From: Liolophura sinensis
Taxonomy: Eukaryota > Mollusca > Polyplacophora > Chitonida > Chitonidae
Length of the DNA stretch: 60,000 bases
Direction: 5' to 3'
NCBI RefSeq assembly: GCF_032854445.1
Contig: NC_088300.1
Coordinates: 66,316,984-66,376,983, forward strand
Each line of letters opens with the position of its first letter. Position 1 is the stretch's first letter. A program made the translations under genes and the position numbers. The notes under the pieces are model-generated. The model ran no database searches. It was given only the letters and a program-made list of their open reading frames with translations, and was not told the DNA's origin. This document shows, piece by piece, positions 20,313-60,000 of the stretch.

Positions 20313-23150
20313 GGTCTGCCTGGTATACATGCAGTGTTATGGCCAAGTCTGGTTATGTTAATTGTTTGATCATCTACCTCATTCTGCTAAGATCTATAGC
20401 TTGTATGGAGTCCTTGGTATATGGTAACCACTGGTTGATAGACTACATATGATGACTGCTTGGTTGCCATGCCCGACCGGGTTTCTTCGTGTCGTTCCCG
20501 TGAGGTAGGACTATAAATACGTCGTTGCAGCTGTCCCCTCTGTAAGGAGAAACATATATATAGTCGTTGTGGGTTAGATATAACGTTGAAGGCCACGTTA
20601 ATCTTTAAAAATGGAAGAACCAAAAAAAAAACATGACGGAGATGTCTTATGCATCACCATACATTATACACAATTTCAATCCTTAGTTGGCATTCTCTAT
20701 TTTACATGATTAAAAGCTATAGTGTTATATATATATAGACGTATAACTTCTAACACCCATTTAGAAAAAAGTATATCAGAAACCCCCAAAACATCGAGAC
20801 CTAGATTAAATTTTTGTAACAATGAAAAAATAACAAAATCATGTATAATTCCCTTCCCTGTTATGATCTATATAGCTCTCAAAAAGGAGCTCACGCAGCA
20901 TAAGCTATTCTGATTTTTTTTTTCCAACTTGTAATCAGTCAGATTGATTTTTCATTAGCGGTTAAACAAAATTATACACCACCACCAGATGGTTAAGATG
21001 AAACAATGTGTTAGATGAAATAAGTCAAACACAATCGCAATGACTATCGGTATACATGCAATAAACATGGCAATAAAGCAATAATTTATTTGCACAGACT
21101 ATTATAGTATTGCTGCAACAAGATGTTTGAATGTTCCAGTGTGGTCTAGACTGCCTGCTAGGCCTACATTCAGTCCTTCTGAATTGTCTGTACGGTGCAG
21201 ATATAAAGCCATATACTGGTAGTCCTCCTGAATATGATACTTCCACCCCGCCCCCACTTCCTGAATACGTAGGATAGGGTCAATCTACCACTGACTACCA
21301 ATCAAATATCAAATGCTGGGATGTCTCAAGGGCAAAATGAGCTCTGAGACCGATTAGCATTGAACACTGTGATCTTCTATTCCCTTCTGGCACATGTATT
21401 ACTACTAAAAAATCGACTTACAGTCCTCAACCAGACTTTTCGTCAATACATGTAAGCGATGGCCTATTATATCCACAATATAATATCTATTATTCAGGCC
21501 ATGGATCCAAAGTACGACGCAAAACCCAAGTCCATGCACAATATCGCTATATCTTATTATAGCGTACGTAGTTCAGTCCAGTAGATCTCTTGAGTCGGTA
21601 AGAAGACTTTTGCTATTGTTCCATAGATGAACTTCGTTAACAGCATTAGACAGACACACTTTAACCCGATACCTTCAGATTCTATAACAGCTGAATCTTC
21701 TCAAAATTTAAATAATGAAGGAGTCTCAAGAAGTTCTACAGCTTCGTTTACATACATTCCAATGATTGTTAGGCGACGGTTGTACTATATCACTATCACC
21801 CAAAACCGCCTACCTTCTAGAATGCATGAACCTTAAATTTTTTCTCGGGCCAACAAATTGCACGGATAATGTTCACATCTGTTACGAACCACCATAAAAT
21901 TTCTGTCTGTTTTGTTGTGGTCAACGGTTCCCACCGCTTTTGGTTTCTTTGTTGTGCAATGATGATATAGGTTTACATGAACACTATTTACTTTTAAAAA
22001 TTAAAGCGTATACTGCTTTGTTTAATCGCATTTGAATGACTGGAAATCAAATCATACAACGTACCTTGACTTTCAACAAGCCTGATGCTGGCCTACGTGT
22101 GCCGTGTTCTATACAAACGCATAATGGTCGGTTTATAACGAGTCTATAGGAACTATACCATTGTGGCCATACGCTATTCATCCAACAATGCGGTTCGTGA
22201 TTATAATGAATTAAGAACTTGATCTACATTCAATTAACCTGTTTCTCAGGAGACTTTCAAATTGATCGTTTATCAGTAAGAACTTTCCATGGTCCAGAAA
22301 CCAGCTATACCTGCATGCATTAAGCTCTCCTTATTTCCAGAATACATTTATCGCTGCAACTATCTAACCTATAGCTGTACACACAAGTTGGACTTTGTAT
22401 AGCATAGAGCGATGGAGCCAAGCTGAGAAGCCTAATGCTCTGTGTGACCGACGAGTAATTCAGTCTGTGAATTAAAGCAAATTATTGAATATTTTGTGAA
22501 TTATTTCAGTACATGAATGTCTATTTGTTTTGGATAAATGGGGCCTGTCCAGTGGATTAAACGCGCCCACAGAGCTGTTTCAGATGTGTGCTAGACTATA
22601 TTATGTCTGTTCCATTATAATACTGGACAGGACATATATATCGTACTTCAGTGACTTTAGAGTTCGTTGTGTATGGAGTAAAAACCATAAGACATAAACA
22701 TATGAGCCTGCCATCGAGATTTATACTCCCTTAACGGGAATGCTTTTTCCCAGCGATTGATGACCACAAAACCAACGGAAGGACAACATACAGTTCCTAC
22801 AAACCATATATATCATGTGTAGCATAAAATACAAATCATCGTGTCATCAACATATAAGCGTCAGGGCACCAAACGGATACTTTCAAAAGCTATAAATCAT
22901 ACTAAGCCTGTTTAACTGAAAAGTTTTTTTCCACGGCCATTGTTTTTCGTTCTTTTTTGGTCCAAGTAGTATAGGTTTATGTATATTTTTACGACTATAT
23001 TATGCTGACAAGTGACTAGATTTCAGGGTCAGTCAGGCGATAATCGGATTATAGTATTCCGCTGAGAAGTCTACGGGGTGTCCTAATCCCTTGCGTAGGC
23101 ATAGGTGGAATGAATTAATTTCGAATCGTAGTCATTAGTGGAGGACAAAG
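20313..23150. other. Intergenic, no gene seen
   Basis: 2.8 kb of AT-rich DNA without recognised coding sequence, tandem repeat or SINE module; short TA and A runs only. Confidence 0.5.
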
Positions 23151-23179
23151 GTGGAAGACCAGCGGTATTCAATGACCCT

Positions 23180-23300
23180 TGGACTGCGCGAACGGTCGCG
23201 CGACTGCGCGAATGGTCACGCGACTGCTTATTGTCACCAAGGCCCTCGCTTCAAGGAACCTCGCTTCACTTCCGTATGATGGTTGATGTAGCTTCATGGG
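23180..23300 (-). mobile_element. Possible SINE family B relic
   Basis: GACTGCTTATTGTCACCAAG resembles a phrase in the family-B copies at 6553 and 14877. Just before it a 20-bp unit ACTGCGCGAATGGTCACGCG occurs twice in tandem. Confidence 0.35.
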
Positions 23301-24214
23301 TGGAAGAACCGGAAATTAAGTAAGAAAACTAAGTAAACCATCGCCATTTGATGATGACCGCTTACTCAAAGTAAGCAAGCAAATATACACAATGAATTGA
23401 GTACACTTTGAAGTTTCACCTTTTATAAACCCAATGCAACGAAATTGTGCCTCTAAATACCTTTATTTAAGAAATCATATTCTCTAACATCTATATATTC
23501 CGCAATTCATGGACAATGTCCTAACTGGGTACATTCAAAATCAATCTAAAAACACCACTCTCTAAGAAATCGTGTCAATTTGTGTCACCTGTTGCCAAAG
23601 AGAAATGCCTGCAGAATGAACCAAAAAACAATCTTTCAGAAACCATGCGCGTACACAAGCTTTGTCCTGTCCTATTCATTTCTTAAAACCATACCCATAG
23701 TGATTAATGATCCTGCAAAGCATTTCCCATTTATTATATTAACAACTCGTGGAAAAGATGTGTCCATGGACACACTACACAAATGGATCTGATTTCTAAA
23801 AAAAAAAACAAAAAAAAAACAAATGCATGATCGATTATATCGAATTATTGCAAGACATGTAAAGGGATATCGATGTATGCAACATTGGAAGTTATCGAAA
23901 TATTCGAACGAAACATGCCAATATACTTCTATCCTGCTTATCTGATCGAAGAAGATCGAGTCCTGCCAAACGACATATCAATTTCCGATAAATCCTACAT
24001 CCAAACAATCATGATCCAAGCCTTCCGTGTATAATTACTCCCCTCTTTCAAAAACAAGTAATTACATGCAGTCTACTGCTAATGTGCTTGTCTGTCCAGT
24101 TTACATTGGAACATTTACGCTCATTTTATTTATTCGATTGTTGTTTTTTCCATACTCATGAAATTTTTTTTATTTATTTGATGTTTTTTTTTCGCCGTAA
24201 TTAAAAATACCCCT

Positions 24215-24220
<6 letters not shown>
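23301..24220. other. Intergenic, no gene seen
   Basis: AT-rich sequence with A runs near 23800; nothing recognised. Confidence 0.5.

Positions 24221-24299
<79 letters not shown>
24221..24299. repeat. (TA)n microsatellite
   Basis: About 39 uninterrupted TA dinucleotides directly abutting a SINE 3' fragment. Confidence 0.98.
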
Positions 24300-24301
<2 letters not shown>

Positions 24302-24460
24302 CTCAGTGAAGCAGCACTAGATAAAAGAGCGGTGGAAATCCGTCCTGCTACAAGGAGGTACATTACACGTACATGCACCCTAAGGACTCCTTCGTCGTCA
24401 TATGATTGAAAAATGTTGAGTACGACGTTAAACCCCAAGCACTCACTCACTCACTCACGT
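24300..24460 (+). mobile_element. SINE family D, 3' half
   Basis: ACTCAGTGAAGCAGCACTAG, GAGCGGTGGAAATCCGTCC, TTGAGTACGACGTTAAACCC and a CACTCACTCACTCAC tail. The 5' half is replaced by the TA tract. Confidence 0.9.
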
Positions 24461-24481
24461 ATTCTGGCTGTATTTATCTAT

Positions 24482-24753
24482 AGTGCCCTAATGGTTAGAG
24501 CGTGCGCCTCGTATTCGGGAGACTGGGGATCAAACCCGGTTCAGGTAACAACAAAGACTTTAAAACTGGCACTTGTTGTTGCCTCGCTTGGCGCTCAGCA
24601 CTTAGAGGTTAGATGAAGGAAACAGGATGGGTTGGCGCCAGTGTTAGTATAATGTGACTGGTTCGGTGGCATGTCTGGTGTCTTCGACATGGTATATACT
24701 TCAGTGGCGGCAACATCTTTGCGGGTTGGACTCACTGTGCTGCAAAAATACAC
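24482..24753 (+). mobile_element. SINE family E, near-complete
   Basis: tRNA-like head with A box CTAATGGTTAGAGCGTGCG (24487-24505) and B box GGGGATCAAACCC (24526-24538), then CTTGGCGCTCAGCACTTAG and CATGTCTGGTGTCTTC, ending CTGCAAAAATACAC. TTATCTAT at 24474-24481 and 24754-24761 may be the target-site duplication. Confidence 0.75.
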
Positions 24754-24764
24754 TTATCTATTGG

Positions 24765-26640
24765 CCAACACATGTGTTTGACAGAGATTTTAGTCGGTAC
24801 ATATAATCAAGAACATTGTTACCCTTCTTATATGTTGTTGGTTAGTCCTGTACTTCTCTCGGCACCTTCTCTCCGGTATTTTGATGTCACTATATACGTA
24901 TAATGCAACTATCGGAGAGAAGGTGTTGTCGAGTATGACTGACTCTTGGTCACTTTTATAGGTGGAAGAGGCCTACGGTAGTTCCCAATGAACACCATCG
25001 CCTATTAGGTCGTGGTCGAATCTTCCCAACATGAGGTCTCCCTTTCACCTGTCCCATGCAGCAGAACAGGTACATCAATCGCACATACACATGCAACTAT
25101 AGAACATCTCAAAATATAGATTATGATAGTAATATTGTCCAGGAGACCGGCCTTTCTACATTCTACAAATCAGCTGTGAGGCGTTTCTTCAAATGGAGAG
25201 TTATTCGTATAAGAGTTCATGAAAAATGTGCTTTGTATATCAAAAATGTATGTATTTGTTGTTATCACTGACATGTTTGCGGGTTTTCTGTCTTTTTTGA
25301 ACAAGCAAACAAAGAGGTTTTCTGCCATTAAATTATTTAAGAATTAAGAATAACATCGATACAAAGGGCCAATTAAACTATAATGCTGAGCTTCAGTCTG
25401 GGTTCTTGAATTATAACATACAGGTTTGTCGGTTCTTAATTCATTCTCAACTGTTTATTGATTTCAGTCTAATTCACTATAAGGAGTCTTTATTCAACAA
25501 TACCCGGCCAGGGGTTTACACAGCGATCAGTCTAAGTCGATCTATCCTTAGAACCATGTACCATACGTTCAATAGACAGAGTTTGCTCAAATTCAGCCGG
25601 ATCTTTGCCAATACAGCAAAGATCACCGGCAGAGCCTATGTATACACAAGCAGTTATATTGAAGGTCTATGTAAGCATTATTCGGTATCTAAATATACCC
25701 ATACGCCTTCACTTCTCCACGCGGAGATTGATCTCTTTGACCCAGACTTCATTGGCTTGATCTGCACAGGACTCGGTCCGTCTCGATCCGACCGATCACT
25801 GCTTCATTCGGACCGACATGAAGCTGGGACCACCCACGCAAAAGCTCATCAAACAGCTTAATCAATTTCCTAGGAAATGTGTGGTTGAATTAGCCCATAA
25901 TCGGATTGGAATTAGATTGGCGTCTCGGAATTTCCTTCTCCGCCTCCCATGCCAATAAATTCTGATATTTGGATGCAATTTTGTCCCAGTTTATCTTTAT
26001 TTCACTTAGTTTTCTTGCAAACCACAATTTTAAAATCATTGCCATTTTAGCCTCAATGCCAGCGGGACATATTGGCCTCAATAGCCTCGGAACAAATCGA
26101 AGCGGAATTCTACAGCTGATTCTAAAATGGCCTGCGCTAAGTGGGAACTAAAATTGACACAGCATTATAGTTATCATGTCAGATACGTTTAAGTAAAATG
26201 CTATACCGAATTCATCGTGGGCGGTTATTAATGATTATAAACATTTAAATTAAGATAGAACTCTTGTCTAAGGCCTATAGTTTTAGTCATTCGAAACAAA
26301 TGAAAAGGTCTCCTAAAAAAAAAAGATACTAACCAGTTTCCTCAAACATCGATAGTTATATTGATCTCAGTCGTCGTTTCCTGTTGTGAATCTCAAGAAG
26401 CATTCTAATTTAATACCCATCGACAGATGCATTCCGGGCTTTCCAAAGGCTGACAGTGGTGACGTTAAATACATCCAGAAGAGCCTCTATCTCGATTGTA
26501 GCATCAGATAATTGTTATTAGAGTTGATAATCGTACCTCGAAGGTATTACTATGACGACTGACTTCCAATGAGCACAGCTTCCCCCGCGCACATGGCTTT
26601 ATTTACATTGTCCACTAGGCGTACCTGATTCGATGATATT
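24765..26640. other. Intergenic, no gene supported
   Basis: Open frames at 25406-25861 (plus, 151 codons) and 25890-26081 (minus, 63 codons) have no recognisable family and no supporting splice signals. The rest is AT-rich. Confidence 0.45.
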
Positions 26641-26654
26641 TGACCTCTACATTA

Positions 26655-26860
26655 TGCCCTCCAATCAGAATGCAGGATGTTACAGGGCATGCGCAGTGAA
26701 ATCGATTTCCTTCTGTCGTGGCACGCGAGAGAAGAGGGGAAGTGGCGAGTGTCTGCAGTGAAAAGCCGTGGGTGTTCAAGGGAAATGACCAGAGTGTGAA
26801 TCGGATCGACGTGCCGCTGAACGCGTGTAGAGTAGTAGTTGTGTTTGCCGATTATCAGAC
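26655..26860 (+). promoter_or_regulatory. QPCT promoter and 5' UTR
   Basis: The GC-richer 200 bp before the start codon holds a CCAATCAG box (26661-26668, NF-Y-like) and GCATGCGCAG (26687-26696), close to the NRF-1 half-site consensus. No TATA box. If transcription starts near these sites, a 4-codon upstream frame ATG ACC AGA GTG TGA (26785-26799) precedes the main start. Confidence 0.5.
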
Positions 26861-57416
<30,556 letters not shown>

Positions 57417-58110
57417 AAACTCATATGGTTGAATCAATGGACAGCTGGATAAATCTCGGAGACCCTTGAATATCTAATTTTAAATCTGTCAAAGGCTAGA
57501 TGTTAATTTTGATTTTTAAATATTATTCATGTAATTCTATCATTTGATGATAAGAATTTGGGAACATTTTACTATTGTATTCACATTCCATGAAAACAAA
57601 TATTCCAAAAAAAAAGCACCAAACTTGGATATTACTCGCTTGTCGTCACTCCATGTGAACTATCTTGTTTGTGAGTTGATTTATTGCTCTGCGAGAGGAT
57701 GCATTTTTTTTTTTATACCAAAGTAAAGTGTTAGACAACTACCAAAAATTTTAAGGAAATCGCTAATTGAATTAGCTATTAATGGAGGCTGAACATTCCA
57801 TTAATATGTAATAAAATTCAGTATCAATGCCTTAACTCCAGGATGTTACAAAGGTATGTGTCTTGTGTTAGTTACATTTAACTGCATAAACTGAATTTAG
57901 CCCAAATGTCTAATACATTTGAATTGAAAATTAATACATGTAAAAATTGCTCTGATAGAACGGTTTGAGTAGCTCTTGAGCTTTGCTTCTTGTGTAAAGA
58001 GCAATCAGTATAGATACGTTGACCAGGCAATAACCTTGGCACATGCATGCTGTACCTCTATACGGTGCCTGTACATTTAACATAACAAATGTATGGATCA
58101 CAACTTCTAG
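57417..58110 (+). other. QPCT 3' UTR and flank
   Basis: AT-rich, contains the candidate AATAAA at 57810. No further gene. Confidence 0.6.
57810..57815 (+). terminator. Candidate QPCT polyadenylation signal
   Basis: AATAAA about 390 bases after the stop codon; another lies at 58244-58249 inside a foldback arm. Choice not provable from sequence. Confidence 0.4.
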
Positions 58111-58249
58111 TTATTTAGTTTCTAAATACGTTTCTGTATAGGTACTAATACCAGTATCAAACATAATGCTTGACAACGTTGTTTTACCAGGCAATATGAT
58201 GCTTGACAAGAGTGTTAGTACCTATATTGAAACGTTGCTCACTAAATAA
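58111..58249. repeat. Foldback element with about 40-bp arms
   Basis: The left arm 58111-58152 (TTATTTAGT...ACGTTTCTGTATAGGTACTA) is matched by the complement of 58211-58249 (TTATTTAGT...ACGTTTCAATATAGGTACTA) with a few mismatches and one short indel. The 58-base centre contains ATGCTTGACAA twice (58167 and 58199). Looks like a small foldback or MITE-type insertion. Confidence 0.85.
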
Positions 58250-58793
58250 ATTGAAGGTGTGATCCAAATATTTTTATGTTATCCAACTCAACTTCTAAAT
58301 GCCATTGAAAGAAGTCTGTACATTTAAGCCTGGAAGAATTCATTCCCACATCAGCTCAACAAGTGCTAAATATTTAACTCATGTGATATTACAGCTCACA
58401 GACACACTTTGTTTTCTAGGATACAATGAAGAAAAAGTCAGATACACAACAAAAAGACGCCCAACAGATGTAAATTGGTGTAGGGAAAGGTTTTTAGCAG
58501 TGAACAAGATTTTAGGTGAACATACACATGCCTTTCAAATAGCTTAATATTTACTGCATTTAAGCTGGTTTGGAGGCTATGAAATATATGCTGTTGATAA
58601 AATATTTACTAATGGCGTTGCCAGTAGGTATAAACGAATGTGATAAATGTACTGCAGCTGGTTGAGGTTTGTCCATACATATGAATTGATGATGTACATA
58701 TGGGTTTGGGTCCATAATAGCATAATATTCTCCACATTAGATAAGGAAATTATTTATCAAAGGTAAAGATGAACATATGTTTGTTTGCTTTTT

Positions 58794-58825
58794 GGGGGTT
58801 GTGGGGGGTGGGGGGTGGAGAGGGG
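58794..58825 (+). other. Strong G-quadruplex motif
   Basis: Four G runs of 5, 6, 6 and 4 separated by loops TTGT, T and TGGAGA fit the canonical G3+N1-7 pattern; followed by a poly-T run. Confidence 0.65.
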
Positions 58826-58845
58826 ATCTTTTTTTTTTTTGGTCT

Positions 58846-59062
58846 TTTGTCAGATGATATCCCAGTGAACGCTGTGTCACATTTTCGCCAGATAATTTAT
58901 AATATCTTACCTGATGTCACAAGTTTGTCAGATAGGTTAACATGTCGCATTGAGTGTTGTGACACCAGTCACGTGTCCGTCACATAGTTTAACATATCCA
59001 AGTGAACTTTGTCACTCTTTTGTCAAATAGTTCGTCGTATCCTAATGTGCTCTGTGACACAC
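58846..59062. repeat. Tandem repeat of about 44 bp, 5 diverged copies
   Basis: Units of the form TTTGTCARATAGTT...ATATCC-AGTGAACTTTGTCAC start near 58846, 58890, 58925, 58978 and 59020. Copies are well diverged. Confidence 0.7.
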
Positions 59063-59759
59063 TCATATGTGTCACGTCACCTTACATGTCTTACTGAAGA
59101 AAGTGACAGGCAAAGGTTGAACTTGAATAGAATTTGGTGATGATCTGAAAAATATTTCACCTCTTTGCTGTGTCTTCTGGAGAAGATATGGGTTTTCCCT
59201 TGGTGAAGCTAGAAGTAGATGTACACTGTAATTACAGATATGATAAGTATTAATGCCTCTATATTATATTAAAAGTGCCATTGCATAGGATGAAGTGCAT
59301 ATTTACAAGTGAACATGGACATCAAAGAATTTCTGGAAATGCATGTTTTGACTGCCCTGAGCAAAAAAAAAAAAATTATAATTTGACCAAGTACACGGTC
59401 AATATATACAATATATATTGTACTTTATACTCTACTTGTACATTATTTTGGGCTTGATTTCACAAGCCTGTATAGATGAATGGATTATGAGAACGGACAT
59501 GTATGTCATTATGGTTGTTGTAATCAGCTTTGTGTTGATAGATTTACAGAACTGGGCTGAGGTATTTCAAATGTTGATTATGTATTGTAAACAGTCGGAC
59601 TGTATGCACTTAACCAGAGATTGAAGTGTTGGCTATTATGTCATGTATTGTTTAAGAATTTAAAGTATAATGGCTGCCTTAATTTTGATTAGCATATCAG
59701 TAATTTATAAAGCAGAGTTTTAAAACTATGTTAAGTTATGTTTTTCCTAATTAGAGTAG
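59063..59759. other. Intergenic, no gene seen
   Basis: AT-rich, with an A run at 59365-59376; short open frames show no family resemblance. Confidence 0.55.
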
Positions 59760-59935
59760 GTGCGTTCCATTCGTCGATCTGACTGCCACTGGTGTTAGAT
59801 TTAGTGGCCACGAGAGGACACAGTGTGACGTCCCAGCGTTCCGGAAGTCCCGGAAATTGTGTCAAGTTGCGTGAGTTAAGACGCTACAGTACACGCCACT
59901 GACTCCACCGACCCTGCTGAGCGCATGAAACGTAG
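59760..59935. promoter_or_regulatory. Possible promoter of an off-window gene
   Basis: GC-richer than its surroundings, with TGTGACGTCCC (59823-59833, CRE-like) and TTCCGGAAGTCCCGGAA (59840-59856, ETS-type CCGGAAGT on both strands). Such clusters are typical of TATA-less promoters; no coding exon is visible before the window ends. Confidence 0.3.
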
Positions 59936-60000
59936 AATACCGAATATGAAAAAAAATGTCATTTTCAAGTATCATTAAGTTACAAAGAAAAGTTGTAAGA

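Noticed and set aside
19896-20452. Open frames of 135 and 162 codons with a repeated HILLPYTVHC-like pattern
   Set aside because: They lie wholly across the 53-bp satellite; the unit simply lacks stops, and its length is not a multiple of three.
25406-25861. 151-codon plus-strand open frame
   Set aside because: No recognisable motif; the adjacent minus-strand frame at 25890-26081 is equally unsupported.

Overview
The window looks like a nuclear locus from an invertebrate animal, most likely a mollusc or another lophotrochozoan. It is AT-rich and gene-sparse. Protein-coding exons are short, GT/AG-flanked and separated by introns of 0.4-18 kb. Intergenic and intronic DNA is full of tRNA-derived SINEs ending in a GAGTACGGCGTAAAACACC-type 3' module, plus microsatellites and minisatellites. 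The palindrome TACATGTA is strongly over-represented, which I associate with molluscan genomes from memory. There are no operons, CRISPR arrays or prokaryotic signals.

Two real genes can be read, in divergent orientation about 17.8 kb apart. On the minus strand (364-9039) lie the first nine coding exons, 493 codons, of an acetyl-CoA synthetase with a basic, hydroxylated, presequence-like N-terminus. It is therefore best read as the mitochondrial ACSS1 type. It carries the P-loop-like [11 protein letters not shown] and the DTWWQTETGG adenylation motifs, and its C-terminal part lies off the left edge. On the plus strand (26861-57416) lies a complete glutaminyl-peptide cyclotransferase (QPCT) of 371 predicted residues in eight exons. 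One exon is a 57-bp exon that I infer. An 18.4-kb third intron sits inside the gene. All zinc ligands, the catalytic residues and the disulfide cysteines of the animal enzyme are present. The two enzymes are unrelated in pathway: acetate activation in mitochondria versus pyroglutamate formation on secreted peptides.

The 9-26.6 kb interval holds no gene I can support. It contains a broken Tc1-like transposon (about 15300-16323), a 27-bp minisatellite (10490-10651), a 53-bp hairpin-forming satellite (19905-20312), several long TA tracts and many SINE copies. The QPCT introns hold more SINEs and minisatellites. The 3' flank (57.4-60 kb) holds a foldback element, a tandem repeat of about 44 bp, a G-quadruplex candidate and, at the right edge, a GC-rich ETS/CRE-bearing segment that may be the promoter of an off-window gene.

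The most interesting theme is modular SINEs. At least three families with different tRNA-like heads (and probably more) end in variants of the same 3' module, and several copies keep recognisable target-site duplications. I did not find a new multi-gene system.
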